DNA from: Pollutimonas subterranea
Lineage (GTDB): Bacteria > Pseudomonadota > Gammaproteobacteria > Burkholderiales > Burkholderiaceae_B
Length of the DNA: 64,000 bases
NCBI RefSeq assembly: GCF_002849655.1
Contig: NZ_PDNW01000012.1
Location: 92,890 to 156,889, forward strand
Direction: 5' to 3'
This document shows positions 19,897-28,479 of the stretch, one piece after another. Under the pieces are notes generated by a model that ran no database searches, was not told where the DNA came from, and saw only the letters and a program-made list of their open reading frames with translations. Positions within the stretch are counted from its first letter, which is position 1. The number at the start of each line of letters is the position of its first letter. A program made the position numbers and the translations under genes.

Positions 19897-21153
19897 ATGG
19901 CGCTCTCTATGTTTACCTTGGCCTTCATTGTCTTCCTACTTTCCGATATCGCGATGCGCCTATGGCTGGCATCTCGCCAGTTGCGTCACGTTCATCGGCA
20001 TCGGGCGGCCGTCCCGGCGGAGTTTTCCGACCGCATAAGCCTTCATAGCCATCAGCGGGCCGCCGACTACACCACAGCCAAAATGAAGGTATCGATGGTA
20101 GAGCGCGTCATCGAAGCGGTCGTGCTGGTCGCATTCACCCTGCTCGGGGGCCTGCAAGCGCTGGACGTCCAGCTGGGCAACCTGATCGACAACGAAATGC
20201 TGCGCCAGTTATGCCTGATCGGGGTGGTGATGGCTTTGCTCGGTGTCGTCGGCCTGCCGTTTTCGATCTGGAAGAAATTCAAGCTTGAAGCCCGGTTTGG
20301 CTTCAACCGCATGACGCCACTGCTGTTTATGCTGGATGCGTTCAAAACCCTGGTCCTTAGCCTTGTGCTGGGCACCCCTCTGGTGGCAAGCATCCTGTGG
20401 ATCATGGGCAATGCAGGCCCCTACTGGGTCTTGTGGGCCTGGGGAATATGGGTTGCGTTCAATCTGCTCGTGCTCTGGCTTTTGCCCACGGTCATCGCTC
20501 CCCTGTTCAACAAGTTCACCCCCTTGAACAATCCCGAGATGGCCGACCGCATCCATCGGCTGGCACAGCGTTGCGGTTTTTCGCTTAGCGGTTTGTTCGT
20601 CATGGACGGGTCCAAGCGCTCGGCGCACGGCAATGCCTATTTCACCGGTTTTGGCAAAGCGCGACGCATCGTCTTCTTCGACACCTTGCTTGCACGCCTG
20701 AATATCGACGAAATCGAAGCCGTGCTGGCGCACGAGCTGGGGCACTTCAAGCATAAGCACATCCTCAAGCGCATGGCCATCAGTTTCAGCGTGGCCTTGC
20801 TGTTTGCCTTGCTACTGGCCTGGCTATCGACCCAGGTCTGGTTTTATGTCCAGTTGGGCGTGCTGCCGCAGCTGGGCCGGCCCAACGACGCCCTGGCCTT
20901 GATACTGTTTTTTCTCGCCCTGCCGGTGTTCACGTTCTGGCTCACTCCGCTTGCCAGCTGGATATCCCGCAAAGACGAATTCCAGGCCGACCACTATGCC
21001 GCCCAGCAGTGCTCGCCCGACGCCCTGGTATCGGCCCTGGTGAAACTTTATGACGACAATGCCGCCACCTTGACGCCCGATCCGGTACACTCGGCGTTTT
21101 ATGATAGCCACCCACCCGCCGTGATACGAATACAGAACTTGAAGCATGGCTAG
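19897..21153 (+). CDS. M48 family (Ste24-like) membrane metalloprotease
   Basis: 418-residue integral membrane protease. Zinc motif HELGH within [17 protein letters not shown] at about 275-290, and the third ligand region [13 protein letters not shown] near 360. Multiple helices before and after the motif and an N-terminal half resembling CAAX prenyl protease 1 (Ste24) rather than the shorter HtpX. Substrate unknown in bacteria; membrane-protein quality control is a common guess. The end overlaps the rsgA start by 8 nt, so the two are translationally linked. No clear ribosome site precedes the ATG. Confidence 0.88.
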   Translation: MALSMFTLAFIVFLLSDIAMRLWLASRQLRHVHRHRAAVPAEFSDRISLHSHQRAADYTTAKMKVSMVERVIEAVVLVAFTLLGGLQALDVQLGNLIDNEMLRQLCLIGVVMALLGVVGLPFSIWKKFKLEARFGFNRMTPLLFMLDAFKTLVLSLVLGTPLVASILWIMGNAGPYWVLWAWGIWVAFNLLVLWLLPTVIAPLFNKFTPLNNPEMADRIHRLAQRCGFSLSGLFVMDGSKRSAHGNAYFTGFGKARRIVFFDTLLARLNIDEIEAVLAHELGHFKHKHILKRMAISFSVALLFALLLAWLSTQVWFYVQLGVLPQLGRPNDALALILFFLALPVFTFWLTPLASWISRKDEFQADHYAAQQCSPDALVSALVKLYDDNAATLTPDPVHSAFYDSHPPAVIRIQNLKHG

Positions 21154-22051
21154 CACGCCCGCGCCCGAAGGGCGCATCATTGCGGCGCATGGACGCCACT
21201 ACACAGTAGAATTTCCCGACGGCAGCCTGCGCAAATGTTTTCCACGCGGCAAGAAGGCCGGCGCAACGGTTGGCGATTACGTCGTCATCAGCCCCCAGGG
21301 GGCCGACGAAGGCTCCATCGATCGTATCCTTGAGCGTCGCAACCTGCTGTACCGCTCCGACGATATGCGAACCAAGCAGTTTGCGGCCAATGTCGACCAG
21401 CTGCTTATCGTCGTCGCTCCCGAACCCGCGTTTTCCGACGACTTGACCGGTCGCTCGCTGGTGGCAGCGTGGAGCGCCGGAATAGAACCCATCGTCGTCC
21501 TGAACAAGATCGATCTCACTAATAGCATAAGCCAGGCGCGCCAGCGCCTGGCCACCCTTTCGAAACTGGGCATTCATATCGTCGAGCTCAGCGCGCACGC
21601 GCCTGAGCAGATGCGCACCGCCCTCTTGCCCCTGCTGCGGGACCGCTGCACCCTGCTGCTGGGTCAAAGCGGCATGGGGAAATCGACAATACTGAACGCG
21701 CTCGTGCCAAACGCCCGCGCACATACCCAGGAACATTCCCAGGCGCTGGGGGCCGGGAAACACACGACCACCAGTACCCGCCTATACCATTTGCCGGAAC
21801 AGCCTGGCGACATCATCGATTCGCCCGGCTTCCAGGCCTTTGGCCTCTATCACCTGACCGCGACGGATATCGAGCGTGGTTTTCCGGAATTCACAGAGGC
21901 GATTCAGAACTGCCGTTTCTATAACTGCACGCACAGGCATGAGCCGGGATGCGGAGTACTGGCAGCCATGGAGCAAGGCGCCATCACTGCTGCGCGCCAC
22001 GAGCTTTACAAGCGCATACTGGCCGAGAACGAAGCCCAGGGACGATACTGA
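21146..22051 (+). CDS. rsgA: Ribosome small subunit biogenesis GTPase RsgA
   Basis: Circularly permuted GTPase that checks late 30S maturation. N-terminal OB fold, then NKIDL (about 120), the P-loop LLLGQSGMGKST (about 172-183), DSPGFQAFG, and a C-terminal zinc module CRFYNCTHRHEPGCGV. 301 residues. The order of G-motifs (G4 before G1) is the RsgA hallmark. Coupled to the M48 gene upstream. Confidence 0.97.
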   Translation: MASTPAPEGRIIAAHGRHYTVEFPDGSLRKCFPRGKKAGATVGDYVVISPQGADEGSIDRILERRNLLYRSDDMRTKQFAANVDQLLIVVAPEPAFSDDLTGRSLVAAWSAGIEPIVVLNKIDLTNSISQARQRLATLSKLGIHIVELSAHAPEQMRTALLPLLRDRCTLLLGQSGMGKSTILNALVPNARAHTQEHSQALGAGKHTTTSTRLYHLPEQPGDIIDSPGFQAFGLYHLTATDIERGFPEFTEAIQNCRFYNCTHRHEPGCGVLAAMEQGAITAARHELYKRILAENEAQGRY

Positions 22052-22072
22052 TTCCGATAGGCCGCCCCAAAG

Positions 22073-22804
22073 CTAGCTATGCTGGGCCTGGGCAGCGGCA
22101 AGAAAGTGGTAGAAGTTTCGTATCAGGGCCGCCGTAGCGCCCCAGATGAAATAGGACTTCCACGTTATCGAAAAATAAAAGCGGTGTCCGCCACCCGGCA
22201 GCGCGGCCTCATGCAGACGATGCAAGCCAGTATCCATCAGCACAGACAGTGGCACCTCGAATACCTCGGCGACTTCGGTGAGATCGGGACTGATGGTGAA
22301 TCCCGGACGTATCGACCCTATGACCGGCTTCATGGTGAAGCGAGTGGAGGTCAGGAAGCTTGGCTGCGTACCGATGATGTCGATAAATTCGGGCGACACA
22401 CCGATTTCTTCATGGGTTTCCCGTACTGCTGCCGCAATAGCGTCGGCGTCTGTGGATTCAATGCGCCCGCCCGGAAAACATATTTGCCCTGCGTGATCAT
22501 ACAGATGCGAGGCCCTGCGCGTAAACACCACGTGTACGCCAGAGGGACGCTGCACCAGCGCAACAAAGACCGCGGCCTTGATAACACCATGGTGCCCGAT
22601 GACATCGGCCTGGAAAGAGTCGACAAAAATAGGTTCGACTCGCCATTCAACGGGAACCGCGAATGCGGAAGAAATGAAATCGAGCTGAATCGACGCCTTG
22701 GAGAGAGGTGGCAATATTTCGCTCGAAATGACGGGTTGGACCAGGGGGTCGAAGCCCGGTAGAATCACACGCCTGTTTCTAGGAATAACGGTGTTCTGAG
22801 ACAT
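22073..22804 (-). CDS. NUDIX hydrolase, CoA pyrophosphatase-like
   Basis: 243 residues. NUDIX box GGRIESTDADAIAAAVRETHEEIGV preceded by SHLYDHAGQICFPGG, the pattern of the CoA-hydrolysing NUDIX branch (NudL/Nudt7). Expected to cleave CoA to phosphopantetheine and 3',5'-ADP. It converges with rsgA and lies downstream of the rplS terminator on the same strand. Confidence 0.9.
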   Translation of the reverse strand: MSQNTVIPRNRRVILPGFDPLVQPVISSEILPPLSKASIQLDFISSAFAVPVEWRVEPIFVDSFQADVIGHHGVIKAAVFVALVQRPSGVHVVFTRRASHLYDHAGQICFPGGRIESTDADAIAAAVRETHEEIGVSPEFIDIIGTQPSFLTSTRFTMKPVIGSIRPGFTISPDLTEVAEVFEVPLSVLMDTGLHRLHEAALPGGGHRFYFSITWKSYFIWGATAALIRNFYHFLAAAQAQHS

Positions 22805-22816
22805 AAAATAAATAAA

Positions 22817-22843
22817 GCAAAGGCACCCATGGGGTGCCTTTGC
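22817..22843 (-). terminator. Intrinsic terminator of rplS
   Basis: 12-bp perfect stem (GCAAAGGCACCC and its complement) with a 3-nt loop, followed leftward by TTTATTTATTTTATG. It lies 24 bp beyond the rplS stop and just before the NUDIX start, so the two genes are probably separate transcripts. Confidence 0.9.
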
Positions 22844-22867
22844 TGGTTTAAACCGGAAAAACGCTGC

Positions 22868-23254
22868 TTATTTAGCGGCTGCTTTCTTGGGGTTGCGAAC
22901 CAGCTTTTCTTTGATACGAGCAGCCTTACCCGAACGGCTGCGCAAGTAATAAAGTTTAGCACGACGAACATCACCGCGACGTTTTACTTCGATGCTTGCG
23001 ATTTGCGGGGAATAGAGCTGGAACGTACGTTCAACAGCTTCGCCAGAGGAAATCTTGCGAACGATAAAGGCTGAATTCAGACCACGATTGCGGCGGGCAA
23101 TGACCACGCCTTCGTAAGCCTGGACGCGTTTGCGCGCGCCTTCGACCACGTTTACGTTGACGATAACAGTATCGCCAGGGCCGAATGTGGGCATTTCTGC
23201 GCCGCCGGTAAGGCGCGCAATTTCTTCTTGTTCAAGAATTTCAATCAAATTCAC
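22868..23254 (-). CDS. rplS: 50S ribosomal protein L19
   Basis: 128 residues; sits at the 30S-50S interface. Family text seen: [78 protein letters not shown]. The usual upstream partners rpsP-rimM-trmD are not adjacent: the next genes upstream are a small membrane ORF and a peroxiredoxin. A terminator follows it. Confidence 0.97.
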   Translation of the reverse strand: MNLIEILEQEEIARLTGGAEMPTFGPGDTVIVNVNVVEGARKRVQAYEGVVIARRNRGLNSAFIVRKISSGEAVERTFQLYSPQIASIEVKRRGDVRRAKLYYLRSRSGKAARIKEKLVRNPKKAAAK

Positions 23255-23361
23255 GGTAAAGCTCCTGATTTCATCATGACACGGGCTAATTTTTGATATG
23301 TAGCAAGCCAGGCAGAGGATGAGTTAGCAAAGCCGATTATTGTACAGGCAAAAGCCTTATA

Positions 23362-23538
23362 TTAAAAGCCGCCTGCGGCCCCGAGCCACATAAGCCCAGG
23401 TATTGTTGCGCCCCATGCTGCGACCAGGCAGATATCAGCCACCATGGTACCCCGTGTAAGGTACGAGCACTTGCCCCGGCTGGGCCGTGAATGGAAGGGC
23501 CATTTGGATGGCTGTTTTTTTGGTTGATACGTTTGCAT
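23362..23538 (-). CDS. Small putative membrane protein with SOS-type operator
   Basis: 58 residues starting MQTYQPKKQPSKWP, with GGAG 8 nt before the ATG at 23538. The first 30 residues are basic and polar (several K and R); residues about 31-56 (TMVADICLVAAWGATIPGLM then WLGAAGG) form one hydrophobic segment long enough to span the membrane. I recognise no family. Upstream lie two tandem CTGT-N8-ACAG boxes, the LexA consensus, and a leader of about 110 nt with a stem-loop. The plan (short cytosolic tail, one helix, SOS control) recalls SOS-induced division inhibitors or TisB-type peptides, but that is inference. It lies between rplS and the peroxiredoxin on the same strand. Confidence 0.65.
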   Translation of the reverse strand: MQTYQPKKQPSKWPFHSRPSRGKCSYLTRGTMVADICLVAAWGATIPGLMWLGAAGGF

Positions 23539-23574
23539 GGGGTTGTCTCCAGAAATGGCCGCGACAATGAGGTT

Positions 23575-23604
23575 CACTGCAAGCGCCTGCTACACCAGGC
23601 AGTG
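23575..23604 (-). promoter_or_regulatory. Stem-loop in leader of the small membrane ORF
   Basis: Outer arms CACTGC and GCAGTG and an inner CCTG/CAGG pair can fold into a bulged hairpin about 37 nt upstream of the ATG. It may influence translation of the small ORF. Predicted by eye only. Confidence 0.35.
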
Positions 23605-23621
23605 CAACACGACGCTGAGCA

Positions 23622-23670
23622 CTGTTTAAAAAAACAGCTATCGCGTAAATAGAACTGTATAAAACAACAG
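23622..23670. promoter_or_regulatory. Two tandem LexA (SOS) boxes
   Basis: CTGTTTAAAAAAACAG at 23622-23637 and CTGTATAAAACAACAG at 23655-23670 both match CTGT-N8-ACAG exactly. The second extends to ACTGT...ACAGTA, close to the full E. coli consensus. Their centres are 33 bp apart, about three helical turns. A possible promoter read leftward (TTGCAA, 15-nt spacer, TATACA) overlaps the second box. They lie between the peroxiredoxin terminator and the small ORF, so that ORF is the only sensible target. Confidence 0.75.
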
Positions 23671-23776
23671 TATTATTTGCAAGCGTTAATTTGCCTTATG
23701 CGGCAATAAACTGACAACCCCCGTTCCAGCCGCTTTCCCTTTCCGCCTTTTTGCCAAAGGTAAAGGAATGACAGTC

Positions 23777-23803
23777 GAAAAAAAACCCGCCAGGTGGCGG
23801 GTT
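23777..23803 (-). terminator. Intrinsic terminator of the peroxiredoxin gene
   Basis: 8-bp stem AACCCGCC/GGCGGGTT with a 4-nt loop, followed leftward by a run of eight or more Ts. It lies 21 bp after the peroxiredoxin stop. Confidence 0.9.
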
Positions 23804-23823
23804 GAGGCGGTATTACGTCGTAA

Positions 23824-24465
23824 TCACTTATTGGGCTGGGGCGTGACACGCAGGTAGGGGCGTACTTCCGTATAGCCTTTAGGGAATTTCTCTTTCAGTA
23901 CCGCTTCGTCTTTGAGCGAGGGAACGATGATGACATCGTCACCATCCTGCCAATTTACTGGCGTGGCAACGCTATGGCTGTCCGTCAGCTGCAGGGAATC
24001 GATCACACGAAGGATTTCATTGAAGTTGCGCCCTGTGCTGGCCGGATAGGTCAGGGTCAGGCGGATTTTCTTGGCAGGATCAATAATGAATACCGAACGG
24101 ACCGTAGCGGTCGTACTGGCATTCGGGTGGATCATGTCGTAGAGCGCCGATACCTTGCGATCCGCATCCGCCAAGATGGGAAATTCCACCTTGGTGTTTT
24201 GCGTATCGTTGATATCTTCGATCCATTTTTTGTGTGACTCGGCATCGTCCACCGATACGGCAAGTACCTTGACGTTGCGCTTGGCGAATTCGCCAGACAC
24301 AATGGCCGTGTAGCCGAGTTCTGTTGTACATACCGGCGTGAAATCGGCGGGGTGCGAAAACAACACACCCCAGCTGTCACCTAGATACTCGTGTAAACGG
24401 ATCTTTCCGATGGAAGAATCCTGTTCGAAATCAGGGGCGGTATCGCCCAAACGCAAAGTTGACAT
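23824..24465 (-). CDS. Peroxiredoxin (Prx6 / 1-Cys type)
   Basis: 213 residues; reduces hydroperoxides in the cytosol. The peroxidatic cysteine motif SHPADFTPVCTTELG is at about 37-51, and the long C-terminal extension (LTLTYPASTGRNFNEILRV, then VNWQDGDDVIIVPSL) is typical of Prx6. No resolving cysteine is evident. Own terminator downstream; 93 bp from the acyl-CoA dehydrogenase stop. Confidence 0.94.
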   Translation of the reverse strand: MSTLRLGDTAPDFEQDSSIGKIRLHEYLGDSWGVLFSHPADFTPVCTTELGYTAIVSGEFAKRNVKVLAVSVDDAESHKKWIEDINDTQNTKVEFPILADADRKVSALYDMIHPNASTTATVRSVFIIDPAKKIRLTLTYPASTGRNFNEILRVIDSLQLTDSHSVATPVNWQDGDDVIIVPSLKDEAVLKEKFPKGYTEVRPYLRVTPQPNK

Positions 24466-24558
24466 AATGGCTCTCTTGGTCGTAGAACAAAAGGAAAAGG
24501 TATGCCATATATTGTGGCAGCATAAGAACGCTAAAGGAAATAACCCCTAAACATATAC

Positions 24559-26382
24559 TTATGCCGTGCCTGCCGTAGCAGCATACCGACTCGCAACGTT
24601 TCCTTCCACGATGGAAGCCGACAGCGACTCGGCCCGAGGAAGAATATGCGCAGCATAGAAAATACTGGTAGCAAGCTTTTGAGTATAAAACGCCGTGCCC
24701 TGCCCCGCATCGGCCTTTTGACTGCAAACCAGTGCCGCACGTGCCAATTGCCAGCCGGCATGAACCGTACCTGCCAGCATCAGGTAAGGCACGCTGCCCA
24801 GGAAAACAGCGCGAATCGATGATTGCGCATTGGCCAACGTAAATGCCGTCGCCTTATCGTAAGCGTCTATGGCGGCGTTCAGGCGCCGGGCTATCAAGGC
24901 CAAACCGTCCGCATCCGTAGCCACCTTGGCGCAGGCATCTTCCAACTGAGCAACCACCGACCGCATCTCGCTGGACAGCGCCTTTGCAACGGCGCCGCCA
25001 TCGCGAATTATTTTTCGCCCCACAAAATCATTGGCCTGGATCGCCGTGGTGCCTTCGTAAATGGGCAGGATGCGGGCATCACGGTAAAACTGGGCAGCCC
25101 CGGTCTCTTCGATGAAGCCCATTCCGCCATGGACTTGCACGCCCAGGGAGGCAACCTCGATGGAAGACTCGGTGGAAAAGCCTTTGACTATCGGGACCAG
25201 ATATTCGTATAGAGCCTTGTTCTGCGCCCTGACGGCGGCGTCGGAATGACGGCGCGAGGAGTCGCACGCTGCCGCGGCCACGTACGCCAAGGCTCGGCCG
25301 CCCTCCGTCAGCGCCCGCATGCTCAGTAGCATGCGTTGCACATCAGGGTGATCTGAAATAGCAACGGGGCCCGCCGAGCCCTCTAGTGCCTGGCCTTGAC
25401 GGCGCTCGTCGGCATAAGCCACCGCATGTTGCAAAGCCCGTTCCGATACTGCAATACCCTGGACTCCTACCGCATATCGCGCAGCGTTCATCATGATGAA
25501 CATGTACTCGAGCCCACGGTTTTCTTCTCCGACTACATAGCCGATAGCGCCTTCCCCAACGTCGCCCTTGCCGGAGCCATACAGCAGAACCGCTGTCGGG
25601 CTTCCGTGTATGCCCAGCTTATGTTCGAGCGATGCACACCAGACGTCGTTGCGCTGCCCCAGCGTGCCATCTTCATTGACCAGAAACTTGGGCACAATGA
25701 ACAGTGAAATCCCTTTTACGCCTTTAGGCGCATCCGGCGTACGCGCCAGCACCAAGTGCACGATATTTTCCGCCATATCGTGTTCGCCGTAGGTGATGAA
25801 GATTTTCTGCCCGGACAAGCGGTAGCTCCCATCGTCCTGCCTTACCGCCCTGGTGGCAATCTGAGCCAGGTCCGAGCCCGCCTGAGGCTCGGTAAGATTC
25901 ATCGTTCCGGTCCAGCGGCCCTCGAGCATGGGCGGGATGAAGCGTGATTGCTGATCGTGCGTGCCCACGGCCGTCAAGGCTTCGATGACGCCATCGGTAA
26001 GCAGGGGGCACAATGAAAACGCCAGGCTGGCCGCGTTCATGTTTTCACTGGCAGGAGCGCCGACTAGCTTGGGCAAGCCCTGCCCGCCCCATTCTTGCTC
26101 GTGCTGCAAACCTTGCCAGCCACCTTGTGCGAATTCATGAAAAGCGTTCTTGAATCCCGGCGAGGTAGTCACTTGTCCGTCTGTCCATTGGGAAGGTGAA
26201 GTATCACCGGCCCGATTCAGCGGGGCAATGGCCTGCTCCACGAATCTGGCGTTCTCTTCCAGCACCGCATCGACCAGGTCCTCCGAAACTTCTTCAAAAC
26301 CCGGCAAGGCCAACACACTTTTCAGGCCCGCCAGCTCTTTAAGGACAAAACGAATATCTTGGGTTGGTGCGCGATAACTCAC
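24559..26382 (-). CDS. Acyl-CoA dehydrogenase, long (DmdC/FadE5-like) type
   Basis: 607-residue flavoprotein. Core blocks MNLTEPQAGSDLAQIATRA (FAD/substrate site), VQVHGGMGFIEETGAAQFYR, and DARILPIYEGTTAIQANDFV with the catalytic glutamate (YEGTTAIQ); a C-terminal domain of about 130 residues follows, as in the 3-methylmercaptopropionyl-CoA dehydrogenase subgroup. Substrate is not fixed by sequence; medium or long acyl-CoA is likely. Electrons would go to EtfBA, encoded at 35533-37212. Transcribed alone, with a 125-bp gap to the gene upstream. Confidence 0.92.
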   Translation of the reverse strand: MSYRAPTQDIRFVLKELAGLKSVLALPGFEEVSEDLVDAVLEENARFVEQAIAPLNRAGDTSPSQWTDGQVTTSPGFKNAFHEFAQGGWQGLQHEQEWGGQGLPKLVGAPASENMNAASLAFSLCPLLTDGVIEALTAVGTHDQQSRFIPPMLEGRWTGTMNLTEPQAGSDLAQIATRAVRQDDGSYRLSGQKIFITYGEHDMAENIVHLVLARTPDAPKGVKGISLFIVPKFLVNEDGTLGQRNDVWCASLEHKLGIHGSPTAVLLYGSGKGDVGEGAIGYVVGEENRGLEYMFIMMNAARYAVGVQGIAVSERALQHAVAYADERRQGQALEGSAGPVAISDHPDVQRMLLSMRALTEGGRALAYVAAAACDSSRRHSDAAVRAQNKALYEYLVPIVKGFSTESSIEVASLGVQVHGGMGFIEETGAAQFYRDARILPIYEGTTAIQANDFVGRKIIRDGGAVAKALSSEMRSVVAQLEDACAKVATDADGLALIARRLNAAIDAYDKATAFTLANAQSSIRAVFLGSVPYLMLAGTVHAGWQLARAALVCSQKADAGQGTAFYTQKLATSIFYAAHILPRAESLSASIVEGNVASRYAATAGTA

Positions 26383-26507
26383 TTGATCTCCACAATGTAA
26401 ACAGTCGCGGTTTTATTCGAACCATCGTTATTGATTTCATGAACAATGTCTGCGGATCATTTTGCCATACTTTCACACTGGCCCGAACGTAATGCAATAG
26501 AGAGAAA

Positions 26508-27500
26508 TCAAGGAATCAATATGATTGATCCCGTAGTATTCCGAGACTCCAGTGCCTCATGCATTAATGCAACATCCTCAAGCGGCACACGGTGCTTTAT
26601 ATCTACTTTGACTGCGCCGCTAGCAAGCACCTCGAACAAGCCTTCCGCAAGCGACTCAATGTCCGAGCGTTCTTGGATAAAAGTAGCGAGAGTAGGCTTG
26701 GCAAGAAAAATCGACCCTTTTTGAGCCAGCACGCTTATGTCTATTGCATCAACCGGGCCGCTCGCTTGGCCAAAGCTGACCATGGTTCCCAAGGGCCGCA
26801 GAGCATCCAGCGAACCCGCAAACGTATCCTTGCCAATAGAGTCATAAACGACATCAACACCTCGCCCTGCCGTAAGCTGCCTGACATGCCCGGCAAAGTC
26901 GGTATCACGATACAAAATTACATGATCGCATCCCATTGCCTTGGCAATCGGCATTTTTTCTATAGACCCAACAGTACCTATAACCATGGCACCCAGATAC
27001 TTGGCCCATTGACAAAGCAATTGCCCAACGCCGCCCGCTGCCGAATGAACAAGCACCACATCGCCTTGTTTAACGGCATAAATTCTGTGCAGTAAATACT
27101 GTGCCGTGGTCCCCTTTACCAAACAGGCAGCGGCTATCTCGTCGGAAACAAAATCAGGAAGCTTTACCAGGCGAGACGCGTCAATAAGCCGCTTTTGCGC
27201 ATAAGCTCCTCGAACCATCCAATAGGCAACCCGATCGCCTGTATGGAAACCACTGACGCCTGGTCCAACCTCCTCGACAACACCCGCCGCCTCGACCCCT
27301 AAGATTGCAGGATGGTCTATGGCGTATTGCCCACTGATTGCCGTCCGATGATAGACATCAATCAGATTAACGCCGATGGCCGTTTGCCGAAGCAACACCT
27401 CCCCGCTGCGCGGCGCATCCAATTCCTGGAAAACCGGCTCCAGGACTTCGGCCCCGCCGGGCCGAGTTGTGCGTATGGCCTTAATCGGAGGCATTTTCAT
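26508..27500 (-). CDS. NADPH:quinone oxidoreductase-like (zeta-crystallin family)
   Basis: About 330 residues from ATG at 27500 (MKMPPIKAIR). Zinc-free medium-chain reductase: GVNLIDVYHRTAISGQYA, AAGGVGQLLCQWAKYLGAMVIG (nucleotide-binding turn) and VDVVYDSIGKDTF. Last gene of the LysR-linked operon; its start overlaps the end of the dehydrogenase gene by 20 nt. In this setting it may act as an enoyl reductase or quinone reductase in the pathway rather than as a stress enzyme. Confidence 0.9.
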   Translation of the reverse strand: MKMPPIKAIRTTRPGGAEVLEPVFQELDAPRSGEVLLRQTAIGVNLIDVYHRTAISGQYAIDHPAILGVEAAGVVEEVGPGVSGFHTGDRVAYWMVRGAYAQKRLIDASRLVKLPDFVSDEIAAACLVKGTTAQYLLHRIYAVKQGDVVLVHSAAGGVGQLLCQWAKYLGAMVIGTVGSIEKMPIAKAMGCDHVILYRDTDFAGHVRQLTAGRGVDVVYDSIGKDTFAGSLDALRPLGTMVSFGQASGPVDAIDISVLAQKGSIFLAKPTLATFIQERSDIESLAEGLFEVLASGAVKVDIKHRVPLEDVALMHEALESRNTTGSIILIP

Positions 27501-28398
27501 TCGAAACCCCTGTGCGGCCTGAGACCAGATTAAAAATAAAACTAAAATCCTTGGCTGCGTAACCGTTGTCGACCGCTTTTTGATAAAGCGCAGCAGCGCT
27601 TGCGGCAGTGGGAGTAGAAGTGGAGACATCAGCGGCGGCACTTTGAGACAGCAGCATGTCTTTGAGCATCATGGCCATGGAGAACCCGGCGGCATAATCG
27701 CGATTGGCGGGCGAGGCAGGCACCGGACCAGGCACCGGACAATAAGCCTGTAAGGCCCAGCAATTGCCGGACCCTTTTGTCACGACATCGTACACAGTCT
27801 GGTAATCCAGGCCCAAACGCTCAGCCAAGGTAAGCGCTTCGCTGAGCGCAACCATGCTCATGCCAGCCATCATATTGTTGCAGATTTTCATTGCCTGGCC
27901 ACAACCTGCAGCGCCCACATGGACCAGGGAAGTTCCCATGCACGTCAAGGTCGGAACCACGCGATCGAAGGCCTCCTTGGTCCCGCCGACCATGAATACC
28001 AGCGTTCCTGCCTCGGCAGCCGGCACCGCTCCGGAAACTGGGGCATCCACCATAACAAAACCCGCCGCTTCAGCGGCTTGGCTAACCGCACGCGAATTCT
28101 CGACGTCAATAGTCGAACTATCTATCAGCAACGTACCCGGGCGCGCATGTTGCAACACCCCGTCTGGCCCCTCGTAGACTGCACGGACATGTTTCCCGGT
28201 AGGGACCATGGAAATGACAATATCCGCTACCGCTACGGCGTCGGCAATGGAAGCTGCCGTCTGGCCGCCGACACTAACCAGGCGATTACAATTTTCAGCA
28301 ACAAGATCGAAACCAATAACGTTATACCCGGCTTTCAATAAGTTTTTAGACATCGGGTAACCCATGTTGCCCAATCCAATAAAGGCAATCGTCGACAT
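27481..28398 (-). CDS. NAD(P)-dependent 3-hydroxyisobutyrate dehydrogenase-like protein
   Basis: 305 residues of the beta-hydroxyacid dehydrogenase family. Rossmann turn IGLGNMGYPMSKNLLKAGYN, substrate motif MVDAPVSGAVPAAEAGTLVF, and the catalytic-lysine helix GCGQAMKICNNMMAGMSMVA (lysine at about 171). Closest to 3-hydroxyisobutyrate dehydrogenase, which makes methylmalonate semialdehyde; the adjacent aldehyde dehydrogenase could act next. Exact substrate unproven. Confidence 0.88.
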   Translation of the reverse strand: MSTIAFIGLGNMGYPMSKNLLKAGYNVIGFDLVAENCNRLVSVGGQTAASIADAVAVADIVISMVPTGKHVRAVYEGPDGVLQHARPGTLLIDSSTIDVENSRAVSQAAEAAGFVMVDAPVSGAVPAAEAGTLVFMVGGTKEAFDRVVPTLTCMGTSLVHVGAAGCGQAMKICNNMMAGMSMVALSEALTLAERLGLDYQTVYDVVTKGSGNCWALQAYCPVPGPVPASPANRDYAAGFSMAMMLKDMLLSQSAAADVSTSTPTAASAAALYQKAVDNGYAAKDFSFIFNLVSGRTGVSNENASD

Positions 28399-28479
28399 AA
28401 TGCAACTCCTGTAAATAGGTACCTCCCAAGGTTAAATACCAGACCAACGGCCCGCCATTCAGCCTTGGGACCGCGGTTT

